From Vanilla planifolia (taxonomy: Eukaryota > Streptophyta > Magnoliopsida > Asparagales > Orchidaceae), in contig JAIUJO010000084.1 of NCBI GenBank assembly GCA_023846275.1, forward strand, positions 915,487 through 979,486: a stretch of DNA of 64,000 bases, given 5' to 3'. The notes below the pieces were generated by a model. That model did not search any database and was not told where the DNA came from. It worked only from the letters and a program-made list of their open reading frames with translations. Every line of letters begins with the position of its first letter. The stretch's first letter is position 1. Shown piece after piece: positions 1 to 15,300 of this stretch. Position numbers and translations under genes: made by a program.

Positions 1-3000
1 ATTAATTACAATCTATAATGTCTACATTTTCACATTCTTGAAAGCTTCTCTTGGTAATTAAAAGGCAAATCACTTTTTTGACATTTCATTTAGTGTCATT
101 TCTTATTCACTTGTCTCTATTAGCCATTATGAAGTCATTCAAGTCTATCGTAGAAAGCTTGGGAGTCTTTTCTTTTTCCTAATGGTCTTTATTCAAGCTT
201 TTGATAAATTGAATAACTACTTTTTTTTAAGCTACATGTCCTTCATAAGTTTCAAATTATATTGATATTATCTTACTTTATAATTACTAATTAAAATTGA
301 TCACACTATCATTGAATAGATGATTCATAGTACAATTATGTTTTTTCATATTGTGTTGATATTTTGTGATGTAGTGTAGTGCTGATATTTTTTTATACAT
401 TGATGGCTACCAAAGTTCAAAGTTTCATATTGCTTACTACTTTTTCTAATTGGAAGTGTTTCATCTTCTCCATTTCTTACATTGAAGGATTTAGAACTTT
501 TTTCTTGGTTGTGTTGGACCATTGAGAATCCTTTTATATAGTTACTTTGATAATTATTGGGAAACTTTTCATTACATAATCTTTTTCAATAAGACATTTT
601 TGCACCCAATATTTTTAGAGATTCTAATATCTAAAGGAAGGATTTTAGCAAAATTGACCAAAACATAGACAAGAGCCCAATGGAAGCTTGTTAAGTTTAA
701 TGTCATAGAAATACTTTTAATGGCTTGCTAACTATTAACATGATTGAGAATAGGGCCTACTTGTTAACCAATTTGATTGGATGATGCTCTAATGAGATCC
801 ACATTAGAGCTTACCAAGGTTTAGTATTGAGCTAAAAAGTTGGAACCATTTGAGGACCCTCATTAAAAAGACTATACTTTTCTAAATATTACACATCCAA
901 CATCAAATGTTTTCCAATTCTAGCAAAAATATTAGGAGCGCGTGCTTACCTCTTCATAATAGATTCAAAGATGCCAAATTTTTTGAATTCTTACCCTTTG
1001 AAATTCTATGTTGGGTCATTCAATTGAAAACGTTACCTATTAGAGTGAGTTTTAAGGGGGTAACCCTTTTAGAGACATCATTATAATGAAACATGACCTC
1101 TTATTCACTTTCATGAAGACATTAGCATCGCATGATTGGCAAGGATCAAAACCTTTCCCTAATTAACTATAAAGGAAGGGACATAAGGCTAATGTGCATT
1201 AGATATACCCAATAAGAGAGAGGAGCAAGTTTACGAGAGAATGTCCCTAAAATCATATTGGAAGTGTCCTAATGCCCGCTAAAACTTGAAAAATTCTATC
1301 ACCTTACCTTCAATTTGATGTTTGTTTGTGAAGTTCTCTTAAAACTTGTGTTAAAAAGCATCTTTTCATAATTAAAAAAATCAAGAATTCTTAAAATGAT
1401 GTAATTAATCCTTCTGAATGATTAACTTAAAATTTTATTAAATAGAAGTTTTGCTCAAAATTAATCTTTTCTTTGTTTATAGTTTAAGGTTGGTCACATG
1501 TCCACTATGCTATCAACACTTTGTTTAAAATATCAACTTGTTTGCATATCCATCATTAATTTGCTACCTTTTAATTTAGTGCATGTCATTCATTTGAGTT
1601 TTATACATTCATCTTAAGCAAATGAGCTCTTTGCAACATGACAAGAGTGTTTTATAAAGAAAGTGAGTGAATTATTGGAAAAAAAAGATTTGTTCCTCAC
1701 AAAAATATTTAAAGCAAATATTTTAAAAAAAATATAACAAGCTTAAACAAATATCTAAAAGTGATTTCATTAAAATTTTAATTTATATTTAAAATATGTT
1801 AATTTCTATTTAATAATAATTTTTTAAGGAAATTATGAAATAAGAAGGTCAACAAAAAGTTTAAGGAACACTTTAACATTGTTTAGGTGATTCGGCCTAA
1901 AATCAAACCCAGATCTACTCTCAAAAAATCAAAGCATAAAAAATAATATATATATATAAGTCTATTACCAAAAAAAAGAGTCTAGTAGGCTATAAAAATA
2001 ATTAAATAAAAGAATAAGCCACAATGGCCTTACAATGAAGTAAGATTTGTAGGAGAAAAGGAAATTAGCATTTAAAATATGTAAATGGTAATTCCTATGC
2101 TTGGGAAATGCTCAACAAGGAACAATTGTTTTAAATTAATAAGATAAAAAGGGGAAATGAGAGCTATGTTTTTTTTAAGAGCGAATATCAGGTTGATGAA
2201 GAAAGACACAACATATAAAGATATTGATGAGGACTAGCTATTAAAGGCTTTAATGTCATTACTTAAAATTTTGTTAGTATGTTTTTGGAAGTTTCACAAA
2301 TTTATTTTGATCAATCAGTAGATAATTTATCAACACTTTCTATGGCATAAAGTATTTAAATAAACTTAATAAAAAACTATTAAATATTTATTAAAATAGT
2401 CATTGAATGATAGTTATATGTTAAAAAAATCTTGGAACTTTTGATTGCAAAAATTACACAAATGGTCAATTAAGAATAAGCTTGAGTAATTTAGATATTT
2501 GTATTCTATATGAAATTTTTAATCTGAATTATGATCTAACGAATAGATTTAATTTTACTTATAGATTAAATGCAAAACATGCAATCATTTAATGGAGCAA
2601 TTAGACATTTAGAAGAATTATCGATGAAAGAAGCTAATTGTGGCAACCATCATTTGATTGTAAAGTTGCATGATTATATAGTTTACATCAATATTGTAAT
2701 TTAGAATTAGCTATGTGGAAAAAGCTTTACATTTATCCACTACATGATGTATTTACTCTTATTTTTTTTCCATATAAGATATTTTTTGCCTTAGTAGTAC
2801 TTTGATTTGAGGGTTATTGTTGCCAAATTTATTTAATATGACTAATTTATTTATGAATGTAAGGAGTAGTGCCTTGATTCAGGTTACTTCCATCTATGTT
2901 TAGGAGTGATGCCTCGATTCAATTATTGCAGCTAATGGATTCAACATTAAAGCTCTATGCCTAAAACTTGTTACATAGGTTTAGGTTATTTAATTTGAGT

Positions 3001-3588
3001 GGAATTGTTTTTTTAACTTTTTAAATTTAATTAATTATTATGGAAACAAAGATAATAAAAGTTAAGAAAAATGATACTTAAGATTATAATTGAATGATTA
3101 TCAATGACATTAATTCTAGAAAAAATTTAAGTAGACTAATTTTAATTTCAATTTAATTTTTATAGTATGCATAAATTATTTAAATTAAGCTTATAAAAAA
3201 ACATTAAAAATACTTAAATTTTAATTCAAAATATACCTCTTTGTGACTTGCTACTCTAAGGATTTCATATTTACTACTCTTCTTCTTTAATGGTGAACAA
3301 CACAAAATCATTATTTTCGAAATTCTCAATGTTTCTTTGAAGGTCCTCTTCAACGCTTATCCAGACAAAATATATCTAGGCTTTATGATTATGTTAAATC
3401 CTCACATAATTGGGTTATTATCATCAAAATCTTTTTGGTCCTCCATTGGTTCATTGGGATAACAACATTCACCCTTTTATAATATAGAAAAAATAAACCT
3501 TTAAAAGTGAAAATAATCTTCCAATGCATATATTCATTCCATCATATAACTACTTTTTTTAATAAAAATGATTCAATTATACAAACAT
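1..3588. other. A+T-rich intergenic DNA, no gene recognised
   Basis: I see no protein motif, RNA gene or long repeat in this stretch. All six frames are interrupted every few dozen codons. The part at about 860-1,260 is less A+T rich than its surroundings and could be very old transposon sequence, but no domain is readable. Confidence 0.6.
2862..2920 (+). repeat. Short direct repeat, 40-base period
   Basis: A word of about 20 bases (AGGAGTAGTGCCTTGATTC at 2,862-2,880) recurs slightly changed at 2,902-2,920, giving a period of 40 bases. It is a minor local duplication with no known role. Confidence 0.5.
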
Positions 3589-3630
3589 AACACAGACACA
3601 CACACACACACTTATATATACACACGCATA
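3589..3630 (+). repeat. CA/TA microsatellite
   Basis: An (AC)n run of about ten units with one G interruption is followed by a short TATATA segment and a second ACACAC piece. It is an ordinary compound dinucleotide repeat. Confidence 0.85.
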
Positions 3631-4439
3631 CCATTCTTCCTTAGCCTAACTCTCGAATGACCTTACACTATCAAAAATAAGCTTTTAAAAAAATTCATGA
3701 GTAACTAAATTCTAAAAAATCACATCATCATATTGTACTTGTAAGTTCCATCAAAATACTATCATGCTAAGGCTCCAACAATTTCTCTCATTCACAAGAC
3801 CAAAACATGTATAAAACATCTACAGAATCAATAAAAGCATTCAATTCTAATCCAATCTAAGCAAGTATCACAAATCACTAGGAATGTTGATAAAAAAAAT
3901 AACTCGTAAGCAACAAGGCAAATAAGATAATATGATACAATCCTATATCTAATAAAATATAATTTATGAGAAATAAGTATCAATCTATTATTATTGATGA
4001 TCAAATTAATAAAATGAGTCATCCAACTATAAAGGAGAGAGCTCGATGGCTCAACAAGAAATCTTTAAGCCATACAATAAATTTGTTATACATAATACAA
4101 AATATTAATGTAATAATGTAATAAATCTTATGAATGAATGACATAAATTTCTAACTAACCAAATGATATAATCATCTACTAACTAATAAAATATATATTT
4201 CCTTAAACTATGACTAATAAGGTACTTAGCATCCACTTCATGATACAATATAATTTCCTATGCATAAGAATCATTACAGGCATTGCCACTTTTTCAAATA
4301 AAGTAATCTAGCATTTGACATGGTAATGATAATAATATGGGCATCCATGTAAGATTCTAAGAGTCTTCAAAAACCATAAGTAGTCTCCAATATAACAAAG
4401 CACACCATTTGATTTCTTATAAGACTAAATGTGTAATTC

Positions 4440-5600
4440 TTCCCCTCTAAACTATTCATACAATGGCTTTCTACAAATTTTAGAGGTTTTGATCATGAAA
4501 TGTGACCCTCCAACTATTTGCTTAACCATTCATATTTAACTAACACCAAGCCAAGGGAGTAGGGTACCTGACATGTCTACCTCCTTAGTGAGTGTCGATA
4601 CTTTAGATTGAACTACACCTAAATGGCTCATGGTTCTTTCTAAATCCTAATTCAACTATGTAGAATTTCTAAGCTCATTTTTCTTAAATTTAATCTTGGC
4701 CACAATTTGTTTTTGACCTTTCCTATCTAAGATAATCATTAGAGTTTATAATGGCTTGACATTTAACCTTAGATTCTACATTTAACATATTACTAATACA
4801 ACTAAATCTCGAACCACACAAGTATCACAAGTGACCCTTATGATCCCAAGGCAATCCAAACTCATCATGATGATCATATGTCCCTCCTAAGCATCCACAA
4901 AATTCTCAGATGACCATCGAGAGTGTTATCATGTCACTTAAGAGCAAGAATAGAATTGCTTATGGCCTTACCCTAATAACCTATTCAACCCATGGTCTAG
5001 CCAACATCTTTACCATATTACTTACAACCCGATGCCTTATTACATGCTCTTCAACCTTCTTACAAGGTCTTGGTCAATAGAATAGCTAGCCAAAGCTTAT
5101 TTTTCATTTTTCACAAAGGTTCACAAATGGCATTTCATGAGCCCATCATAAATATCTTTTGTTATAGCTTCCTTTTACATTAATGTTTTTTATGCCTTTG
5201 AGCATGGTTCCAAGGCTATGCTTATCTTACATATTCATATCCAAGAACCTTAATGTCACAAGTGGACAAAGCTAAGGTTTATGAATTATCCATAAAACTT
5301 TATTCTAGTGTCTAAATTTAACCTTAATAGTTTTAGTCATAACCAAACTGTTTGTTTGCTAATCACATCCCTACCTAACTTAGCCTTCTTTTAAGGCCTT
5401 AAACAAAGTGCTCCAAGACTTTCCAACAAGTAACCAAGAATCATACATATCTTAGATTCTATTTAGGTTCTCTTGAGGGTTGAACCAATGCCTCCAATAA
5501 CTTAACCCAGAACATGGTTCCATGCTTCATAAGCTGACCCTAGACAAAGGAATGGTTGGTTGCAACATCATTTAGAGTTTGTAATTTATTTTCAAGTATC
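4440..5600 (-). pseudogene. Coding-like decayed tract, unidentified
   Basis: This tract is visibly less A+T rich than the DNA on either side. On the minus strand it yields readable peptide stretches between stops. One, at roughly 4,580-4,740, has the heptad-like, charged look of a coiled coil (DLERTMSHLGVVQSKVS is part of it). I recognise no domain. It could be an old retrotransposon gag or the remains of a host gene. No start codon, intron boundary or flanking repeat could be assigned. The strand call rests only on the longer readable stretches. Confidence 0.25.
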
Positions 5601-8600
5601 TTTAAAGTTTTTATTACATAATTTATGGTATAACCTATACCATATTACACTTTATACACTTTTATCAACGATTTTAGTGACAAAGTACCCATTTATGCCA
5701 AGTCATGCTATGAAGAAAACATTGGAGTAATTATGACGCAATCCTTGTGCCTCACATCGAAAGTATCATTTAAACAATAATTTTACATAAAGAATATAAT
5801 ATAAAGTCTCAATTTTATGAACTTCTGCATTCATCATGGCATGAAAATCTTTGTCTATTCATGCAATGATGAAGTAATTATTACATTCAATTTATATTGT
5901 CAAGCAATAATTATACTTTGAAAGAAGAAGAATTATGCAAGAATCCTAATTCTTTATAATATGTAATAAGAAAAAGGGCTATTATTAGAAGGTTATGATG
6001 GTTATATTTAGTAAAATTTTGTTCTCCATGATTTTCCAATTTTGAAACAATTATCATGATAATTTGTGCTCAATACATAAATTCTTATACAGTGAACATA
6101 AACAACCAAATAGGCACAAATGTTAACATGCTTTTCACTTCTTTTACATGGAGATGTCTATGTTAAAAAGTTTTTGCATCAACAATTTGCTATTCTAAAA
6201 TCATCTTCCACATTTTTATAACCAAAGCCACACATGCAATATGTGATCATATAATATGCTTCACATTCACAGGAAAAAATGTAATACTCATTTTTTTGTC
6301 ACTCAACAATATACACTACATAAAAATGACTAAGGATTGAACCATTCATTTACTAAAATAAATCTCTCTTATTCTTGCATGGAAGGAAATTCCTCCTTCT
6401 TGATGAAGCCTCCCAAAAAAGAATAACTAATTATTGTCACAAATAATTTCCAAGGTTTCATAAACATTGCAAAATGGCAATTCCCTTTTATCATGGCTTA
6501 CATCTTAGCTAAATTTATTAAATGAACTCAAGTGTTATTTTGTGTTGAAAAGTCATGTAGAGGACTTCTCTTTTCTAATATCTTTCCTTACTCAAAAGCA
6601 ATATTCCTCCTTCTTCTTCCTCAAGCTTACCTCACTTTTTTCACTTAGTATCTTCCATGTTATCTCCTACAAATTTCCATTTTATGGTTGAGTCTTCTTA
6701 AATTACCAACATGTCTTAATGGCTTATATATCCTTGGCCACACCACCTTAAAACAAGATTTTACTTTACGATAAACTAGTGTTGTAGTGGAGTAGCTACA
6801 ATTTATTATTTAAAATTAACCCTCTTCTAGTTACACACCTTTTTGTCCTCTTCATAAAGCTCCTTAAATTTAAGAATCTATGTAAGATATGGTAATAGAT
6901 TCTTCTTTCTATTATACTCATCTTTTCCTATGATATCTAGAATACATCAAACATGAATATTTTTCTTTTAAGCATCTTACCTTCAACCACCAACATCTAA
7001 TATTTTAGAATGCTATCAATATCTTATCAAGCATTCATGATAGGATAGAAATAAAGATGTGAGAAAAGTTAATAATATAATAAATTTATGAGCTCATTTT
7101 GATGCATTAAGCCTAATCATGGTTCATGTGTTACAATTTTAATCTTATAATTCCAAAATGCTTCCAATTTTAAAATTTAAAATTTCAATAATAAATATTC
7201 AACTTATCCATATTGAATGGTAAAATATATTAAAATTTCATATTTTAATTCAAAATAAATCTTAAAACTTAATTCAACATGCAGTAGTTATATGGCTAAG
7301 AATATTAAGTATAACACACTCTTTATCAAATAAGAGTAATAGAGAGCTACAATTGCTATAGCTACGTATCATTCCCATTGTTTTCATCAAATTAAGGGTA
7401 ATAAATACATTTCACCATTACCAATTAAGTGTAATAATGATCTTTGTGAATCACATTTCTATTCATTAGTGTTTTACATATAATTGAGATTTTAGAATCT
7501 TTGTAGTTATAAATAAACCTCCAAATTATATTCTTATCCCAATTTCTTAACACATTGTGCATATTCATGAATAAAAGATTGTTCATTTCATTAACCTTTA
7601 CCATTATTTTCATAAATATATTTCTACATTTGCTTTAAGAAAAACATAACAACTATGTTTTAGCTAAAAGCATTATAAATGTATTGGTGCGAATTGATAA
7701 AATGATCAATAATATATTTATTAATTCTTGGGTAAGATAAATCATACAAAATAAATCTCATGGCATCTATTATAGAGATTTTAGTAATAATCAAGATTTA
7801 AAATATGATATATATGGTTGACTATTTTATTTAATAAAGAATCTCAGAATGAACTTGAAACTTTCAAAATGTTTAAGGTGAGTCAATTAACTTCCTCTTT
7901 GAAATATTACCATACAATAATTTGAGAGACACTAAGGGTTGAAAGATGTTGTGGTACTTTTGATTCACACTTGTTGACATGCATTTATAGACAAAGGTGT
8001 AGCATAAGTTGAAATAATATAGGTGTCAATTTATTAGAAACTACAAATTTAGTTAACAATTTTAGAAAAATAGATATCAAGTTAATTGATACAAAAACAT
8101 TGAAAAAGGAGATATCATAGCTAATGAAATAAAAGTAATGTGGTCAACAAAATTAACAATAATTGTTATGATAATTACATAAATGATACAATTTGAGTTT
8201 AACGTCTAGAATTAATTTAAATAGGATAACAAATAATACCAGCTAATATGATGATTATTTGATAGTCTATTAAATTTTGAGCTTATAAGATGCATCATAT
8301 TTATTTGATTTAATAACGTATCTCAATTAAACAAACTAAGTAATGCTCGCACTAAAAATGTTTTTTAGCACAAACAGTATGAGTCTTTTAAACTCTAATT
8401 CAAATTACTAAAATATTTTCATGAAAAATCTGATAAATTAAAACTTTTGTGTTCTTATGATCTAATTATTATTAGATAAATTTAAAAAACTCTAATGATG
8501 TAGATTTGTAAGAACATCATGAATTACACTTCATTCGCTAGTTTGAATTATACCTATGACAACAAATGCCCCCACGTTTAATGTTGGAAATTTTATGTTA

Positions 8601-11600
8601 AGAATTGTTTTATCTTGTAATTTTCATTACAATATATATATTTATTGTATTTAAATTTCAAAATAAAGTTTTTAAAGAAATATGTAAAAGTAAACATTAA
8701 TTTTGAAAATTATACTCTTCTTGAACAAGAAATTTTAAATTTGTTTAGTTTAAATAAAACTATACAGCTAACAAGATCATTATTGTAAAACATCTTTTAA
8801 AGTTTTAAAAATTTTTTCATACTATGTATGAAATTGTTCTCTTGATAGTGTAATAATTGTAGATACACTATTATCTATTTAAAATATAATTTGAGAAGTT
8901 GTTAATAACATAAAGCTTATCATAAATTGATATGTTAATTACAAAAATGTTTGGAATATTCAATACATATACATTATGTATTCAAAAGCTTTTAATAATC
9001 ACGAAAAATTTGTTCGTTTACAAAGACTTTCAAATAATTAGAAAAATTAATTATTATGGTAATTAAATAGTGAAGATTTTACTTATTATGTTGATATTTC
9101 TAGTTAAAGATATAATATAATTTTAAAACCATAAACTATGTATTAAATTTAAAATAATATATAAATATTAAATTCTCAAGAAATATAATCATAACATAAA
9201 AAAGAAATTTCTTATATAATTCTTAATATTAAAAATTTAAATTTAAAACATAACTGACAACATTCAAATTATAAGAAAATTGTGAAAATTTTTAAATGTT
9301 TAAATTTTTTAAAAACATGAAAATTACTTAGAAAATTTATTATTATAACGTAATATTGAAAATAATAAAAGCCATGTCAAGATAATGCTAGTAGGTAGAG
9401 ATCAAAAAATTTTAAATAAATTATCTTTCATGTTAAAACAAAATATGAATACTAAAATAATTTTAAATTGTTTAAATTCTTTTTTTGTTATATACATAGG
9501 GAATTATAATTAAATCAAACTATAGTAATTTCTATTATAAAATATTAGAAAGTAATACCTTAAATAAAATAGAATAGTATAAATAAGAATGACATAAAGT
9601 TAGAAAATATAAATCATAAATAAAAAATATACTAACTATAAAATAAAACATTTTAAATGTTAATTCAAACATTTCTTTATGAAGAAGCTTCCTTAAAAGT
9701 TATGCAAATAAATCTTGTTGTCACAAGTTAGAACTTATTAAAATTTAATGCATTGAAAAAATAAATTTAAGATATGGAGATATTAATCAAAATAACATAA
9801 TTTTTTAAATGTTAAAAACTTACCCAATTAAAAATAATTTCATTATGACAAACATGATAAATTTACCAAGAAAATAAATTTTATAACTAATTTATTTAAA
9901 ATTTAGAACGTTAAACTTTTATGGTAGAACCTTTAATTAGGTAAAGTATCAAACATTGCGATGTTTAACTCATCTTCAATAAAATTTCTAAAAACTTTCA
10001 AGAATAGATTTGAATAACTAAATTGTCAATTATATTTTTTATTTATATTAATTAGTAAGGGCTAATGGTAACAAAATATATTTCTCTTTTTGTTCGCATT
10101 ATAAATTTAATGAAACAACTTTGTATACTATTTGAATCTCTAATACGCTTTTTCTAATTTTATTTATAATGGTATATTCTAATCTTGATGAGTTGTTAAT
10201 TAGCATAACATAAAATTATTTTCAATTTTCAAATAATTTTTAGAATTCACTATTTCTTATGTTACTAAGGTTTTATTTTTTAATTATATATTTATTTTTT
10301 TTAACATTTATTATTTATTGTTTATATATAGATCATTTTTAGTTTAATTATGTTGCAAAATATACTTTCTTGGAAAATCTGACATCAATATGTTTTGCAT
10401 ATTTTTTTATATATTTTTATTTTCAATATTATTTATTTACTGATTAATTTCAACAACATTTTATTTGTTCGCATATGTATATTTCATTAGTTTTCAAGAT
10501 TATGTCAACTTATTTTTAATATATGATGCATAAATATTAAAATATTTTATTATTTATTTTTATGTGATATTCTTGTTTATGTTAAAGATTAATTATTACT
10601 TAATTTTTAAAATTATTATTTTTCACAAACTTTAGATAAAATTTAAAGTTTTTAATTATTTGATTTATTTTTTGTGTCCAAATATTTCAAGACACATGTG
10701 AAACATAAATGACAATACATGAATGGGTATGAAAAATAAGAAATCTTGAACATTATTTTCCAATTGAAATATTTAACTCTTTGTCTATATTATGCCATAG
10801 AAAATTTTTTTATTCAAAATTATTCTCAAAACTATGATAGCCTAGCTTAAAAAAACTATACAACATAAAACGAATGTGTGCTACATAAAAAAAATTGTTA
10901 TAAAAAAATGAAAATGGACAAACCATAAAACACTTTTATAAAATATTAAATTTTTTATATTGATAAATAATTCAAATTTTTAAATGAATTCTCACGAAGT
11001 TCTACAGATTTCATCTAAATATGTGATCTCAAAAAATAAATTATTTGTCAAAAAAAGTTTACAATTGTAGCAATCATAGAGAGATATAAAAAGTTAATAA
11101 AATTGTAATTCTGCATGCAATTTCTAATTATAAAATCATTTCTATAATACAACTTTAATAGATATTAAATTTAGCTAATATACCTCTAAAAGAGTAAATG
11201 GAATAAAGTTTTGAAAGTGAGACATTAAAATGTTCATAAATACATGAAATTGGCAACTTTGTTGGTGATGCAAAAAAAAAAAATTAACTTGATCAGAATA
11301 ATAAAAATGATTTGATAATTAAAAAAAATCAAAATAATTACTTTTGAAAATTTTTAAATTCAAGCACACTATTGACATTTAAAATGATATTACAAATTTT
11401 TTTAATAACTTTAAAATAATTAATATACTTAAATGTCAAGAATCTTTAAAACTTTCTTTGTAAAACATTCACTAAAAAATAAAATTCATAAGTAAAAGTT
11501 TGTATCTTTGTTGCTAAATAAATATATATATAATTGTATAAAAATAAAAACTTATCTTCATGAGATGGTTTTTGGTTGTTGAAAGTGATTTCCATTATGC

Positions 11601-12300
11601 ATCATGAACTAGTTTTTCACTTTATAATTTATTAATCTCAAGTATTATAATAATTAATTGAAAGAATAAAGCATAATACATTTAAAACCATATATCGTAA
11701 TGACGAACAAACAATCCATTGTAGTTTTATAATAGATTAAATTGAAAATGAATTAGGTTTTTGGATGGTACAATGCGTAAACTCTTAGGCATCACTAGAC
11801 TTCTTAAAATAAAATTAGTTTCCCATACGATAAAAATAGTCTTGATTTAAGAAAATCTAGAAAATTAAGGAACATTACCTGTAAAACTTAATTATGAGAT
11901 ACTAACAAATAGTTTTTGTTGTCTAACTGCTTGTTAATGAAATAAAAATTCCTAGATCCATCAAGGATGAAATCCAACATATGGCCTAGCATGATAAGGA
12001 TGAAACATTTGATTACATGGGATTATTTGAGATAAAAATTGCCAATTTGGAAGTCTATTCTGCATTTACGGAGCACCAACTACCCTTTAAAGATTTTGAT
12101 ATTAAGATTGATGATAATTAATAACTTATACCATTCATGAAGACCATAATGAATCTTAAATTTTAGCTTCCTTAAGAGTGACCATAATGTCCAAATGAAG
12201 ATTCAATTAATCATGTTTTATTGATTATAAAAAGGTAAAGAGACATTGGTTACTTTTTTAAATACTTTAATAACTTTGCAAAATTAAAGCAATCAAAATG
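5600..12300. other. Very A+T-rich DNA without genes
   Basis: I see nothing assignable here. The + strand is T-rich at about 10,030-10,680 and A-rich at about 10,850-11,550, with a mixed segment between. Such switches recur elsewhere in the window. Confidence 0.65.
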
Positions 12301-15300
12301 ATTGTTATATGTAATATTATAGAGGACTTCTACTACATAAAAACATATTCTCCACCCATTAAAACTTCATAGGAAGACATTAGACCAGTCATTTTGGGAA
12401 TCATCAATCAATGTGAAACAACTTGAGCAACAATAATGCAAGAAGTGAGGTGGTTCCCTTTACTGATGTTGTAGATGTAGTTAACCATCATTAGGCTGGA
12501 TGTAAGACCCAACTATAGTGTTGTTGTAGTTGGAATTGATAGGAACAATTCAGAGCAACTTAGTTTAGCATCTTTTCAAATTGAAATAAATCAAATAATA
12601 CATGAAGTCAAGGTAATAGCCATAATTTTGAGTTTATCATTGTGCAACTAATTATAATTTAGCAATTTATACATTTCAATAGATTGTTGTGTCTTATTTA
12701 TTGTATTCCACGATATAAGAATTTTATCATAGTAGTTAGAAAATTGTATGTTGCAAGGAAAATAGTTTGCTAAACATATAATGGAGTTTAGTATACAAAG
12801 AAAGCAATAGACAGCTCATTTCTTTAGCTAAATCAACTATAATAAAAAATTAAACACATGGATGTGATGGTCAATCAATTCTAAACAAATGCAAAGTTGT
12901 TATTAATATGGAAAAATATAGATTCCATACTTCCTATGATCATAAAGGACATATCATTTAAAATGTGGAATAAGTTTCCTATCTACATAAGCTTAGAACC
13001 AACTATTTATGGTTTCTAAATATTTTTGACAATGCAAATATTGTATTCATAAGATAGGAACTTGCACTTTCGAGTGTTGTTATTCATGTGCACTGAATTT
13101 ATCAAAAAGTTAAATAGCTGTGCATGGTGAACACCTTTTATTTCTGTGCATGATTTCCTCAGAACAACTTTAAAACATAATTGATCAAAAAAGTGCACAA
13201 CAAAGTAAATATTATCGAACTGTTGTACTATTATGTTTAAACACTGCTTCAAATCATAACATTATGTAAGAAAAAACTGGCCATCTCCATAACATACTAT
13301 CATTGCATACTCATATTTGTTGGAAGGTCGTCAAAGAATTATGAATAGTAGACCAACATAGCCTATGTCTATCATATTATCATCCATTTGCATTATGTCG
13401 TCACCGATAATTTTCATCTTGTTATGTAGTTATATTGTGAAATTTTATTTACTAAGAGGAATAAATAAAATAATATTCAATTATGAGTGTAGGTAATGCA
13501 TCTCAACTCTTATACTACACGCACACTATTTATATTTAAATTAGACTAATATGATTGGCATCTTTCACAATGGTGTAAGCATACCTTTTCAATGATATGG
13601 ATATGCACATCAAACATATAAAAAAATTGGCATGAGTGTAACAAGAATGTTGTCTTTATTACAATTAGATACATGATGCTTACATACGTCCTTGGTTTTA
13701 ATAGATTGTTGGCAAATTTTGTTAACAACATAAACAACATCCCTTTCACATTTCCTACTAAATAGTTAGAGAAAAAATAGAATAACCTATAAGGAAATCT
13801 ATAATCAATTTATTATATGAGTAGAAAAAGTGAATTGTGTGCAATATAATTTAATGTTTAACAAGAGAATGTCAAAATGAAGATTTAGAGCAAGTTTTAC
13901 AAAAAGAAGATGAACAAAATGTTGTTTAGGCTATTGAATCCTTTGTTTCTTACTCAAAGGATTATTAGGATTAATATAGTATTTAAAGCTAACCACATAT
14001 ACAGTCATATTAACAACACAGTCCTAATGGGGATTTTCATCGAACTTGACTGCATAACTTGAACCTTTTTTTGGGGTGGCTCACTCGACAGCAATATAAT
14101 TCCCAATGATTTATCAAACATAAACTAAAAGAACTAACAACAAGACAAATGGCCTTAATGGCCAAATATTATTAATTTAGGATGACTTGGATGAATTTCT
14201 ATAGTAGGACTTAAGATGAAAGGTGGTAATGAAAAGTATGACAAAAATGGTGGTGATAAATTGAAATCATAAAATAGATATCAAATCATCACCTGAAATA
14301 CCAAGGTTGCAACTAAAGATTGTGTGATTTATATAAAGAAAACATTATTTCTAAAATTTTAATGGTAATATAAAATAACCTTTCTTTGTATTCCATAATA
14401 GAACTTTAAATAAACCATAGTAATAAACCTAAAATCAAAAGAAAAACTAACTAAAATATTATTCTTAATGAAAACATGCAAAAATCATACAATGGGTAAT
14501 TAAGAGCCAAAATATCATGCCAAAGTTATGTGAACCACTAAAACTAATATTAAAAAAACAAATTTAGTAAACAAGAGAAAATTCAATAGTTCAACTCAAT
14601 TATAATTTTAAGATAAGCCATCTGACTTCAATATGGACCACAAAGGGAAACTCTATCTATCATGTGGTGTTATGCTCTACGTGATTCTTCATCATGCTTA
14701 GTATTGATTTTAGGATCTTGTCAAACATCTAAAATAATATTAAATAGTTGATGGAAAAAATATCATTAAAAAACTTATACAAAAGGCACAATATAAAATT
14801 TTTGAAAAAGAGTTGCTAACCTACACAAAATAAGTTGAAGAAACTATTGTAATTTTGTTTCTTTATTAGATTTTATTTGATAGTTTTGTGCACCATTACA
14901 GGCATCCATGACTAAATGGGCAAGATTTTTAGTAGTTTTTTTGTTTAACTCTTACAAAATGTATAGTAGTTTATTAGTAGACTTTTTTGGGCTATGATCA
15001 AGTAACTATGGATTGAATTGAAATCAAACACATAAATAGCACGTACTATTTTATAGTTAACTGGACTTGTTTCATTCATGCACTAGTTTTGTTAAAGTAA
15101 TAGGCATTTGTTTGCATGGCTTGTTTGTCCATTTGAGGTGAGAATAAGCTTGTTAGAGACGAATTTATAAAAAACAAAAGGAGAATAATCACGAACAAGT
15201 CACTCGCAATTTTAAGGTTGACAATTGGAAGGCAAAATAACCTTTATAGTCATATATACAAAAAATCTTATATAATCTAAATTGTTTAACATGCATTGCA

